From positions 5,890,001 to 5,954,000 of the forward strand of contig JAWHQI010000013.1 of assembly GCA_033032865.1 (NCBI GenBank): a stretch of 64,000 bases of DNA, read 5' to 3'. Under the pieces are notes generated by a model. The model was not told the DNA's origin. It worked only from the letters and a program-made list of their open reading frames with translations, and made no database searches. Numbering within the stretch: the first letter of the stretch is position 1; each line of letters starts with the position of its first letter. This stretch comes from Dactylorhiza incarnata. Lineage: Eukaryota > Streptophyta > Magnoliopsida > Asparagales > Orchidaceae. Below are positions 46,260-57,392 of the stretch, piece after piece. A program made the position numbers and the translations under genes.

Positions 46260-49200
46260 TGTAACATCCCCATCCGCGCTAGACCCCTCGGGTGACACGT
46301 GTCGCTTGGAGTTGCATGAACTAGAAATTTATTAAATTCTAAATCTGTGTAAGGCGCACAGCTGGGTTCAAGGCACGTTTTAGGCATGATCCGCCTAGAT
46401 TCAGACCACAGGCTCATCGTGGAAGTTGTAGCCCTCGAAAATACCTTTCCAACGACTGGTTGTACGTTTTCTGGAGAGCTGTGTAGCTCCCTAGGATTAA
46501 AATCAAAATTGCTATATTTTGATTTCTGTCACTAGCGCCCGGCGGTTTCGCTACCGCCGACATTAGCAAATCGTCTCAACGTCCCGTCGAGACGACCGAT
46601 CGGTCTCAGCGGTGCCGCCGAGATGGTTGAGGAGGGTTAGCACCTGGCGGTAGTGCTACCGCCGGCGCTAGCGGCCGTGTTAGAGTCACGGGATTTCTGT
46701 TTGGTGGTGGCTTAAAATGCATAGGATAAAGCTCCTGGTAGAGTTTAGGACCAATAGGAAGCTGACATTTAATGGTATAGTTTCAAGATTATGCTTGGGG
46801 AAAGGTTTACCATTAATGCAACCCTAAGCTAATCCCACTACTTCATTCTCCCTAAAGAGTTGAACCCTCCCAATCAGATGGGATTATTCATCTTCTTCTT
46901 CTTTTACTTCCTCTTCATTTTCCAACCTCCCCTTGAGGTTTTGACCTGGGATTTTGAAGGAGCAAGCTTGAAGGAGGATTTGAGCTCGTCCAACCGCCGC
47001 CATGCCGCCGAGGAGACAACCGCGATCGTCGACCGGAAATCAGGTGACTTCCGGCCCCTCTCCCTTGGTGCTAGATCTCTAGATATATTAGGAGAGACAT
47101 CGAGCTCAAAAGTGCTTGATTTAGTGAGTTTAATGGAGTTCCGTAGGAAGAGGAAACGCTAGGGTTTTCGCTCTAGGGCGCCGTTCGCCGCGAAAATGCC
47201 TTCGATCAACTCCTCTCTTCGATGCGAGGTCAAAGGAGTTGATTACGTGAAAATCGGCGACCTCACGAGGGAGTATTCGAGGAGCGAAGGGTGGTAGAAA
47301 ATAAGATTTTTGCTGGAGGAAGGAGATGAACAGTGCCTTAAAGAGTCTTCTTTAAGGCCTGTGCAGATTTGCTATATGCAGACCTAACTGGGGCAGTTTT
47401 TATATTGCAGCTGAGTTCAAGCCTCTTTTAAGGTATGTCCCAGCTAGATCCAGGCTTTGGGCTCAACTAGAAAGTTGTAGCCCTTGGTAACACCTTTCTA
47501 ATGAATGGTTGCACATAATTTTTGGTGAACTGTAGAGTTCTATAAAGCTTTTGGAAGTAATGTGTTTTATTAAGATTACCATCATATTATAAAGAAATCT
47601 GTCAAACTAGACCGGCTGTGTTCGAGTTGCTGTTTGGGCTTGATACAGTCCGAGCTGGTCCTTGAGTTTATGATGGAAGTTGTAGCCGTCGGAGGTACCT
47701 TTCCAACGACTAGTTGTACGATTTGTGAGGAGCCCGGTAGCTCCCTCAAAGGCTGGTCAAAATAGGCTGTGTCTGAAATTATAAAGTGTAATGTGATGGA
47801 CAGATTCTGTCATGTGGTGCGCAGCCGGGTTCAAACCTATTTTTGGGTTTGACCGACTTGAATCTGGACCTCGGGCTCAACATGAAAGTTGTATCCCTCG
47901 GAAAGAGCTTCCGACGATAGGTTACACATTTTCTGAAGTGACCTGTGGCTTCCTGCAAGTCCAGTCGAGTGGACTGTCCAGAAAGCGGGAATGGGTTAAG
48001 CGCGTGCTGTTTTGCTGTCCAGATTTCTGCAGTTGACTTCGGAGCAGATTTTAGATAGGACCCACTTGGATATGGGTTTGGGACTCAACATGAAAGTTGT
48101 ATCCCTTGGCGATACCTTTTCGGAATGGTGTGGCACATAATTTTTGGTGGTCTGTAGCTCCCGAAAATCTTATTTTAGTAAACATTGCTGGTTTTGTACA
48201 GATTTTGATGTTTTACTGATTTTCTCATAAAATACTCATCAAATGTTTACGAAGTTTGGTAGAGATGAACCTGATGATATTGTGATCACTTCTGTTAGGT
48301 TTCAGAATTTTTGGATATATATTTACCATAAAGTTGCTTGTCGTATCATATAAATGTAGAGCACCGTAAATACGTATTGCAAAATACAATGAGGTAAAAA
48401 TTGTGGGGGGGGGGGGATGATTCCGGCAGTAATTATGACTGATGGTAGAAGTTTCAGATGGATTGGTTTTGAGAATCCATAATTTAATATTATGTTATAA
48501 ATTATTACGTGAATATGATTCCTTAGGGAATGAGCATATGATGATTATAGTTGATATAAGCCTACTGTTGAGGTCCAGCCCCTAGAGGGAAGGAAAGTAG
48601 ATCATGTTCGGTGCTGAGTCGAACTGCTTGGATGTGTATTTCGACTGAATGTGATGTAGGAATTTATTATGTTGAATGAAACATTACGATGAGCATTAGA
48701 ATATAGGGTGTGGGGGACATTTATGAATTAATATCCATATCACTTCATAATCTATTGGATGGTGTAGATTGGTGATAACCTCTCCATAAGGTTGATAACT
48801 TTAATTGTGTTGAAACACGTTGTAATTTGTACATAAGACGATTGAACATTGGTGATATGTTCGGGCTTACATATTTAGTAAAATATGAATATGACATCGT
48901 GACCACAAGTAGTCCTGGAGGATCATATAGAGTAATTCCCATGTTTTGGTGCACGCCACCGCACAAGAGTTACGTTAACTCAATATGGGTAGAAGCGTTG
49001 GCTTGATGTGGATTATAAGACATGGTTATATCATATGGTGATATGTTGGGAGGCCCGGTTGTTGGGGGCCCTGGATGCTAGTTAGCATCAGTTGATTGTA
49101 TGAGGAGAAATGTAATAAGGCTCCTTTCATGAGTCCTTGGGTGCTTGATAGCATGGGTTGTGCATGGGAATTTCATGAATGTGTATGGTTTACACATGGT

Positions 49201-49588
49201 GGTGTAATGATCCTGGTTGGAGGATTACTTGTGGCGTGTCTACGGGCTTGCTAATCGTGACACCGACAGAAGCTGGCAGTTAGACTCTAGACCAGTTGGG
49301 TTGGACTCTTGGTGCTCACTTCCCAAGTCCCCTTCCGTGTCCTTGAAGGCTCAGCTTGATGCGAGCAGTACGCAGGGTCTCCACTGTGTGTTCTTAGCAT
49401 TGAGGCGTACATAGGCCTAGGTTTGGTAGTGTTCATACCCACCTAGTTGTGGAGGAGCCCGGTCCACATTCTCCGTCTGTCCACGACGCGAGGTGCCTGA
49501 GTGGTTAGCTACCCTCGAAAAGCGGGAACTACAGGTCTATGTCGACATAAAAAATATGCATGGGTGAGTCATCATATCATAATCATTG
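46260..49588 (+). mobile_element. G 3' LTR, first part (interrupted by C)
   Basis: Starts TGTAACATCC and matches 38813-42160 with scattered substitutions and small indels, plus a G-run at about 48405. It includes the motif cluster 46528-46680. Positions 49584-49588 (CATTG) are the left target duplication of C. Confidence 0.9.
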
Positions 49589-51055
49589 TGAAAGTATCTA
49601 GTCGCAACCTAAATCACCTAGAGGGGGGGGGGGGGGGGGTGAATAGGTAGATTCTGCGTCTTTTTGCGGAATAAAAAATATTGGAAGTAAAAGCACACAG
49701 AAAAGTAAACACAGCACAACACAGAGAATTTATAGTGGTTCCCCGATGTGGGTAGTCCACTTTCCCGCCTCACCTATCTAGCACTCCAAGGCTAGATTCG
49801 GCTACTTCACCAAACTCGGATCAATCAATATCCTACTACTCGGAGTTCACAACTCCTATAAGCTCGGAGCAAGAATACTCCTACAACAACTCGGAGAACA
49901 AACTTCTCCTACAAACTCGGAGCACACAAGCTCATACAACTCGATCCTCAAACAAGGATCTACACAATAACTCGGAAGCAAGCTTCCTACAAGATTTAAA
50001 ATATGGTTCTTACAACAACACAGTAAATTGAAAAACAATCTTCTTAATCTTCCGATGAAGTTCTTCTTCAGATCTTGAGAGAAAGATTTCTTCTTCTTAG
50101 CAATAAACTTCAGTCCTTTGTGAATGAAGAATGAAGAAATCTTGAAAATGATTTGAAGCTAGATCTGAGAACTTGAATTGACTTGATCAATAGAAGATGA
50201 GAGCTAATCAGTAGATCTTGATCATGACGATTGAACTTTTGAGGACGAGTCACGAATCGCTGGCTTTGACGGAGACGAAATGTTTGCGCAAGAATAGTCG
50301 GCCATCAGTCGTTGTTTTCGAGAGATTCTTCACAATTCGCGATTTAGCAATTAGGGTTATTTGGAAATAATCCTTAGGTATTTATAGAGTCTTCTTCCAA
50401 CGGTCATAAGCGTGAATTAGGGATCTAGCTCCACGTGTACTGTACATGGAGAATGGCCTAAAGAATACGCCGTCGAATTGAACCGTAAAATACCTGCAGA
50501 CCGATTCGGCGAAATGGATTAACCGAATGGCATTAACCGAGTTTATTCGGTTAAACCATATAGTCGAATTTGGCAGTTCTAGGGATTCGACTAAACAGAT
50601 TCACTGAATTACATTAATTGAATTCGACTATTCTTTTACTTAGAAAAATAAACCTTTCGGACAGGGATTTAGCCGAATTCGGTTATATCCATTCAAACCA
50701 TATAGTCGATTTCGACTATATGTTCTTAAATGATATAATCAAATTTTACTTAAGTTCTTTTCCTTTCTCAAATGATTCCATCATCAGCTCCAGTCCTTCT
50801 TCTCTAGCACTTTGTAAATGAAGTACATCCCAATAGAGATATTTCACATGAGCCAACACTTTGGTCTATACAATGAGGGATTACATTGCACAGGCCTGTG
50901 TTTGACGACTTATTGAAACCTGACATTGGTTTGTACTTAGAGTGGAATAACCTGTCACATCACAGCTAAAGTGCATAATCAAATACAATTACAATTCGTC
51001 TTAGTTTGAAGGGGACTTCTTCAAATCAGGGCCATTGTGGATACAATACCCAACA
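49589..51055 (-). mobile_element. C 3' LTR (left on the plus strand)
   Basis: 1467 bp. In element orientation it runs TGTTGGGTATTG...ACTTTCA. It carries the motif array (50470-50740), a TATA box (50381-50387, minus strand) and a G-run of 17 (C on the coding strand) against 11 in the other LTR. Confidence 0.95.
50470..50740. repeat. TAGTCGAATTCGACTA / ATTCGGTTAA motif array in the C 3' LTR
   Basis: Alternating copies of TAGTCGAA, TTCGACTA, CCGAATT and ATTCGGTTA around imperfect palindromes. A 24-bp palindrome at 50699-50722 has one central mismatch; its partner in the other LTR (60872-60895) is perfect. Confidence 0.8.
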
Positions 51056-51069
51056 ATCTCCCCCTATTT
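51056..51069 (-). other. Polypurine tract of C
   Basis: AAATAGGGGGAGAT on the minus strand, directly before the 3' LTR and identical to that of B. Confidence 0.9.
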
Positions 51070-51292
51070 GAAGAAGTCAGAACCCTATCTACTAAGGTGA
51101 ATTGCACAGGAAATAATAAATATAAGCAAATAAAGAGCTGAGCTATGTGGATACATAAAAGCATCATAAACAAAAACTTAATTCCACCAAAAATTAATTA
51201 GACAACAATATATAAATGTTCTTAAAAGAGAAATAGAGTTTAGCGATCAAGCATCCATCATTTCTCTTTCGTCTTTCCCTTTTGAGTCTTCT

Positions 51293-53752
51293 TCAATTGT
51301 CTGACAAAGTAAGCTTTTGGCTTCGGAAAATTCTCTTGAGCCTAGCCATCTCCCATTTGTGGATCTCATCTCTATCATAGTAATTTTCAACAGATTCATT
51401 AGAGTTCATTACAAGATTATAAGTGTCCAAAATAATATTCCTGGATTCCAGACTCCACAGTTCTCCAACAATCTTCCTGGGATGAGGTGCTCTTGGGTCT
51501 AGAAATCTGGGACCTGCAGCCATTCTAGCATCATGCATAAAACCACCTGAGCTTGATCCTCCTTGATCAACTCTAGCTCTTTTCCTGGAGTTTTCTTCTT
51601 CATCGTCTGACCAATGATAAGCTTCAGGAGGAATAAAAGGTTCAGACGGAGCAGCAAATTGAATTTCTGGATGGAATTCTTCAGACGGAAATGCTGGTTG
51701 CGCAGAAGATTGGCCTAGCCCTTGGAAACCATGGGCATAGCCTCTTGACAATTCATTGTGCAACCACATTTGATTTTGATGCAGATAACCATATAAATCT
51801 TGAAACTTGACATCAATCCCTCTTGAAATTTCTGAAAGCTGGGATTGAACATTCATATATGATTCTTGAATTCTTCCTTCTATCTCTCTATTCAAATAAA
51901 AAATTTGCGTTTGAATCCTTTCATGCAATCTTTCCTCCCCCTTTCTGACTTCTTCAGTCAGGGTTTGGATAATTTCATTCTTCACACTTTGGAGAGAGTT
52001 CTGAATGGCCGATCTTCCCTTCACTGCATCCTCAAAAATATATTGCTGATTTTCAGAAAGTTTTGTAGTATTATCACAAATCGAGTGCAATCCAACCACT
52101 ACATGCTTTAGGGTGGAAGCACCCATCGAGAAATATTCATCTTGCTTTTCTTTGACCTTGTCTAAACTGTGAGCTACTGAATGTAATGGATCGCCCATTC
52201 CCTTCTCTATGGCTCTGGTCTTCTCAAAAACCTGACGGAGAGCAAATTCAAAGAATCTTTTCTGCTTTACAAGCAGTTCTTCCAAATTGATCATCATGGA
52301 GTCTTCAGCAGAGGGAGGTTGAGCTTGAAATCTAGAAGATATTCCAAAATCATCCTCAGCTACCAGAAAATCACTTGAATCTACATCATTCATATAGTGA
52401 TAAAATTGCAGAGCATCGAGGGTGTCATCATTTTTAACTGGAGGAGGGGTGGAGCCTTAATTTCTCTTATCTTCAACAGTGATCTGAATTTTGTGAATTT
52501 TGGGTTGTTGCACTAATTTTTCTTTCATCCTGGATGTAGGGGCAGAAGGCCCTGCTTCATGTTCATCTCCAATAATGATTGTAATATTTTCAGGAGGCGG
52601 AGTTAGCTCTGTCTTATCTTGCTTGTCTGCTGCTGAATGAGAATGATCAGAATGGACATTCTCCCCCTCAATCTGAGTAGGGATTTCATCTACTGGAAGA
52701 GAAACTTTGCCTTTAGCTGACTTATATATCTTCACCGTACCAGCATCAGGGTCATCTCACCCTTCATCATTACCATCACTATCATCATGTCTGCCACCAT
52801 TGTCATCTGCCTTGGGAGGAGAGCTGTGAGGAGTATGAATCTTTGGATATGGAGCTGTAGAAACTACAGGAGAATCTTGTTTGCCTGATTCTGGTAGCTT
52901 AGAACACTCCCCCTTGGAGGTTTCACGTTCTTTTTCACTTTCTTTTTCACTTTCTTTTTCAGGAGAGGAGACTGGAGAGTTACTGTCGAAGCTCCTTTCA
53001 GACTCATCATAAAGGACCTTTTTAGCTTTTGAAACAGCGGGAGTCAGCACCTTGGTCTCACCAACTTTCCTGGACCATCTTTCAATCATGGAGGAATCTA
53101 TTCTTTTAAAATGGTGGAGAGGGGTTCCTGTCTTCATGCTGAATCTGACTTTGTCTAAGCGATTGAGATATAAAGAGAGGATTCTTCCAAAGTTAGGAGT
53201 GTTCAGACTAGCTGAAATTCTATCAAACAACACGCTGCCCCAATCAACCCTTGTCCTGCAGATTACTGAGCCGATCAATTTGAACATATCATTTGAAATG
53301 TAGTCATGAGACCCAACTTTACACAAAAGAACTTTCCCCATAATATCTGAGAGCAGTTTCCCTTCCTCATTCATGTGCTTCCTATAGATGGATTTAGTTC
53401 CTTTAGGCAATCCACAAAACAACAATGCCTTCTTGAAGTCCTTGGAAGAGAAATCATCTGATTCGGTTACCACTGGAAGTTTGAGAAACTTAGTCAATCT
53501 GGAGGGAGAAACCTTGACTGAGAGATCACCGATCTTGCTCTTGATTACTGACCCTTGCTTCCTGAGCTCTGCATGCTTGAAGAACTTCAATACTTCCTTC
53601 TCAAGAACCTTGCAAGGATGCTCTAGAACAAAGCCTAATCCTGCAACTTCAAGCGTCAACACGACATTGTGGAATTCATCCATCGAACTGTCGAACCTAG
53701 TTCTTACGAGCTCACTGCCGGAGAGCAACTTGCTCGACTGCTTCTTAGACAT
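51293..53752 (-). pseudogene. C: 3' ORF (extra SIRE-type ORF) with two stops
   Basis: One minus-strand frame of 820 codons from ATG 53752 (MSKKQSSKLL) to TGA 51293, broken by TGA 52757-52759 and TAA 52457-52459. Both stops are one transition from sense codons (CGA, CAA). N-terminal part (about residues 20-220): LEKEVLKFFKHAELRKQ, KIGDLSVKVSPSRLTKFLKL, GKVLLCKVGSHDYISNDMFK, reminiscent of the plant domain annotated as putative plant transposon protein (inference). It is followed by a Ser/Glu/Lys-rich acidic stretch with three ESEKE-like repeats. The C-terminal third is helical (VKGRSAIQNSLQSVKNEIIQ, RKGEERLHERIQTQIFYLNR), probably coiled coil. No signal peptide or membrane segment, so an envelope role is not supported. 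It may have its own promoter at 53891-54155. Confidence 0.8.
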
Positions 53753-54212
53753 TGCGAATGGAACTTTGGAGAAGAATCGATCGAGGGAGATGAAGCGGCA
53801 GAGGAATCACACGAACGAAGTTCGGAGTCGGAAGTGAAGCGACGAACGAGTTCGGGAGTGCGATGCGTTCAGATTTCTCTTTTAAGAATCATTTATATAG
53901 AGTTGGAAATTAGGAGAGAGAGTGCGTACCTGATATTTTGAATCGTGTCTCTTCGAATGCCAGTAAATGATAAGAAGGAAATTTGAATTATGGAAGATTC
54001 GTCATTCGGCTATTGGGATTAGTCAAACTCGATTAATAGGATTCGCCGAATTCGGTTAAAGGGGTACAATTAGCTGAATTCGATTAATCGAGATTGCCGA
54101 ATTCGACTAAATGGTATAGTCGAATGCAATTCGATGATATCTTCTGAAAAATTCGACTATTCAAATTTCTGTCTTCTGGGAGAAGGAATTTTTTGATTTT
54201 CTGAGCTTGTTT
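53753..54212 (-). promoter_or_regulatory. C: spacer between pol and 3' ORF, possible internal promoter
   Basis: On the minus strand a motif array (54155-54000; copies of TAGTCGAAT, CCGAATTCG, TCGATTAATCG) is followed by CTATATAAAT (53900-53891), about 140 bp upstream of the 3' ORF ATG. This repeats the arrangement of the C LTR, where the same motif family precedes CTATAAA. The function is inferred from that parallel. Confidence 0.55.
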
Positions 54213-57200
54213 CTAAGATTCTTTGTTTAACATGCCAAGCTCCATTTTGAAATAGTTGAACTTTGATTCATCGAGCGGCTTTGTGAAAATGTCTGCAATT
54301 TGCTGATCCGTCGGGACATTGCTAAGATCAATGTCCTTGTGCTCCACATGCTCCCGGATGAAGTGGTAACGGATCTCAATGTGCTTCGTCCTGCTGTGAG
54401 ACACCGGATTATTGGCAATTGCAATAGCGCTTGATGAATCACAGTACATAGGAATTTCCTTAAGCTTAAAATTGTAGTCTTCAAGTTGGTTTCTTATCCA
54501 CAGCAATTGTGCACAACAACTGCCTACAGAGATATACTCCGATTCAGCGGTTGAAATAGCAACACAATTCTGTTTCTTGCTACTCCCGGAGATAAGCCGT
54601 TTCCCTAAGAATTGGCACGTTCCTGAAGTACTTTTCCTGTCGTCTTTGCTTCCTGCAAAATCAGCATCTGAAAAACCTGTTAGCTCAAAATCATTACTTC
54701 TTGGGTACCATAAGCCAAGATTTGGTGTGCCTTTAAGGTATCTTAAAATCCTCTTTGCAGCGGAGTAGTGAGATTCCTTAGTGTTCACCTGAAATCTAGC
54801 GCAAACGCATGTTGAGAACATTATATCCGGTCTACTCGCAGTAAGGTAGAGCAAGGATCCAATTATGCTTCTAAACTTGGTTTCATCAAAAGGTTTCCCT
54901 TTCTCATCCTTGTCTAGAGACATAGCTGAACCCATTGGAGTCCTCATAGAGGTTGCATTCTCCATTCCGAATTTCTTAATTAACTCTTTGGTAAACTTCG
55001 TTTGAGAGATGAAAATTCCATCCTCATATTGCTTTACCTGAAGTCCTAAGAAATACTTCAGCTCTCCCATACTGCTCATTTCAAATTTCCCTTGCATCAA
55101 GTTAGAGAACTTTTTGCAGAGGTTATTATCGGTAGATCCAAAGATGATTTCGTCGACATAGATTTGCACTAGCAAAATCTTGCCTTTTACTTCCCTAAGA
55201 AATAATGACTTGTCTATCTTTCCTCTTGTGAATTTGTTTTCAAGAAGGAAGCTAGACAGCGTCTCATACCAAGCATGAGGAGCTTGCTTGAGACCATATA
55301 AAGCTTTTCGTAAGAAATAGACATAATCAGGAAAAGAGGAGTCAACGAAACCTGGGGGTTGTTGTACGTATACTTCTTCCTTTATATCACCATTAAGGAA
55401 GGCTGACTTCACGTCCATTTGATAGACTTTAAATCCTTTGTGAGCAGCATACGCTAGAAACAACCGAATCGCTTCGAGCCTTGCCACGGGAGCAAATGTT
55501 TGATCGAAGTCGATCCCTTCTTCTTGTCTGTACCCTTGAGCAACAAGTCTGGCCTTGTTCTTAATGATAACACCATCTTCGTCCAGCTTGTTTCTGAATA
55601 CCCATTTTGTTCCGATGACATTCTGTCCTTTGGGTCTGGGTACAAGCTTCCACACTTTGCATCTCTTAAACTGATTGAGTTCCTCTTGCATTGCGATGAT
55701 CCATGAAGCATCGTTCTTTGCTTCATCGAATTTATTTGGCTCAACCTGTGATAGAAAACTTAAATGCAAAACTTCATTAGTTGTACCACTTCTTGTTCTT
55801 ACACCGACATGGGTATCTCCAATGATTTGCTCAGCAGGATGGTCCCTTAAATGTCCGATCATTCCAACATTTAGATGACCATGAGGTTCCTGCACTTCAG
55901 GTACATCTTCATCTTCTTGAGGTTCATCTTCCTCACATGTAGACGGAATATTTACTTCAATAGACTTTGGAACGTCTTCCTTTACAACTTCTTCTAAGTT
56001 TAGTTCCTTGAACCTTCCATCTGCATCTTCAACAAAGACACTAGAAGAGCTGCTTTGAAGCATACTCGTCTCATCAAATATAACATTAAAAGTTTCTTCT
56101 ACAACCAGGGTTTTCTTGTTGAAAATCCTATATGCCTTACTATGGCTACTATAACCTACAAAAATACCTTCAAAACATTTTTCACTAAATTTAGTTTTGT
56201 AATATTTCCCGTTATTAAGTACGAAGCATTTACTACCAAAAATTCTAAAATAAGACAGGGTTGGTTTCTTGCCCTTCAGAAGTTCATAAGGAGTCTTATG
56301 ATGATTCTTGTTGATCAGTGCTCTGTTTTGCACGTGGCAAGCAGTGTTGATGCCTTCAGCCCATAAGTATTCTGGTAGTGAAGAGTCACTCAACATTGTT
56401 CTGCAAGCCTCTATGAGTGTTCTATTCTTTCTCTCAGCTACTCCATTTTGTTGTGGAGTACGGGGAGAGGAAAACTCATGAAAGATCCATAGGCATTCAC
56501 AAAATTCGGTCATAACTCCAGACTTGAATTCTGTACCATGATCACTTCTGATTTTGACCACAGAACATTCCAACTCATTCTGGATTTGCTTGATGAATGT
56601 GGTGAAAGAAGCAAAGGTGTCTGACTTGTGTTTCAGAAAGAATACCCAAGCAAAACGTGAGTAGTCATCAACAATAACCAACGTATAGGACTTACCTCCT
56701 AAACTTCGGATTGGCATGGGACCAAACAAGTCCATATGGAGCAGATATAAGCATCTGGAAGAATTTTTGCCAATAATGCTTTTAAAGGTAGCCCGAGTCT
56801 GCTTACCCATTTGGCATGCATAACACGGTCTTTCTTTAATGCACTTAACATCTGGAGCATCACGAAGTAAATTGTGAGAAAATAACATACTTATAGTTTT
56901 GAAATTAATATGTGCTAGTCTCTTGTGCCACTGGTCACAAAGAGATGCACTATCTTTTGCTAAAAGACACACTGGTGTAGAAGAGTCTAAGCATAGAAAA
57001 TTTAAACAGAAAATATTTCTACTCCGAGTGCCTGCTAAAATAGTTTCTGACGTATCAGACGACTTTATCAAGCACTTGTCCTTGTAGAATTCTACCATAT
57101 AGCCTTTGTCACATAGTTGACTTTTGCTAATGAGATTATGTTGTAATCCTTTAACATAAGCCACGTCTGTGAAAGAGACTATACCATTTGTAATCATACC

Positions 57201-57365
57201 GTAGCCTTTTGTGATACCCCGATCAGATCCGCCAAAAATAACCTTTGGACCATCTTTCACAGGGGTGAAATCTTGTAATAGGCTTCTTGTTCCGGTCTTG
57301 TGCCGTGAACATCCACTGTCCAAGTACCATATGGGATTTGAATTGGCCTTTGGACATACCTGCAA
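54213..57365 (-). CDS. C: Pol polyprotein (protease, integrase, RT, RNase H), open but RT motif altered
   Basis: 1050 codons without a stop. The first codon of the open frame is TTG after TAA, so it needs fusion to gag by frameshift or another mechanism. Protease: [13 protein letters not shown], Asp16. Integrase: [10 protein letters not shown] and CYACQMGKQ (HHCC), [18 protein letters not shown] and [16 protein letters not shown] (D, D, E). [50 protein letters not shown]; the catalytic box is [10 protein letters not shown], with Glu739 (codon GAA, plus-strand 55149-55151) in place of the second Asp. RNase [53 protein letters not shown]; the usual Trp in LISW is Gly. It would act in cytoplasmic particles and, as integrase, in the nucleus. 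Confidence 0.93.
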   Translation of the reverse strand: MQVCPKANSNPIWYLDSGCSRHKTGTRSLLQDFTPVKDGPKVIFGGSDRGITKGYGMITNGIVSFTDVAYVKGLQHNLISKSQLCDKGYMVEFYKDKCLIKSSDTSETILAGTRSRNIFCLNFLCLDSSTPVCLLAKDSASLCDQWHKRLAHINFKTISMLFSHNLLRDAPDVKCIKERPCYACQMGKQTRATFKSIIGKNSSRCLYLLHMDLFGPMPIRSLGGKSYTLVIVDDYSRFAWVFFLKHKSDTFASFTTFIKQIQNELECSVVKIRSDHGTEFKSGVMTEFCECLWIFHEFSSPRTPQQNGVAERKNRTLIEACRTMLSDSSLPEYLWAEGINTACHVQNRALINKNHHKTPYELLKGKKPTLSYFRIFGSKCFVLNNGKYYKTKFSEKCFEGIFVGYSSHSKAYRIFNKKTLVVEETFNVIFDETSMLQSSSSSVFVEDADGRFKELNLEEVVKEDVPKSIEVNIPSTCEEDEPQEDEDVPEVQEPHGHLNVGMIGHLRDHPAEQIIGDTHVGVRTRSGTTNEVLHLSFLSQVEPNKFDEAKNDASWIIAMQEELNQFKRCKVWKLVPRPKGQNVIGTKWVFRNKLDEDGVIIKNKARLVAQGYRQEEGIDFDQTFAPVARLEAIRLFLAYAAHKGFKVYQMDVKSAFLNGDIKEEVYVQQPPGFVDSSFPDYVYFLRKALYGLKQAPHAWYETLSSFLLENKFTRGKIDKSLFLREVKGKILLVQIYVDEIIFGSTDNNLCKKFSNLMQGKFEMSSMGELKYFLGLQVKQYEDGIFISQTKFTKELIKKFGMENATSMRTPMGSAMSLDKDEKGKPFDETKFRSIIGSLLYLTASRPDIMFSTCVCARFQVNTKESHYSAAKRILRYLKGTPNLGLWYPRSNDFELTGFSDADFAGSKDDRKSTSGTCQFLGKRLISGSSKKQNCVAISTAESEYISVGSCCAQLLWIRNQLEDYNFKLKEIPMYCDSSSAIAIANNPVSHSRTKHIEIRYHFIREHVEHKDIDLSNVPTDQQIADIFTKPLDESKFNYFKMELGMLNKES

Positions 57366-57392
57366 TTAATAATCAATTGCCCTTAGGAACCC
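57366..57392 (-). other. C gag-pol junction
   Basis: The gag frame reads SIWVPKGN and stops at TGA 57375-57373. The pol frame, one base ahead, opens after TAA 57368-57366. Joining AAG directly to GTA 57359 would fuse the frames; the intervening 22 nt end in TTGCAG. The H junction shows the same AG-GTA boundary with 35 nt. Confidence 0.5.

Noticed and set aside
51293..53752. Envelope gene (retrovirus-like) downstream of pol in C
   Set aside because: No signal peptide, membrane segment or cleavage site visible; acidic and coiled-coil composition instead.
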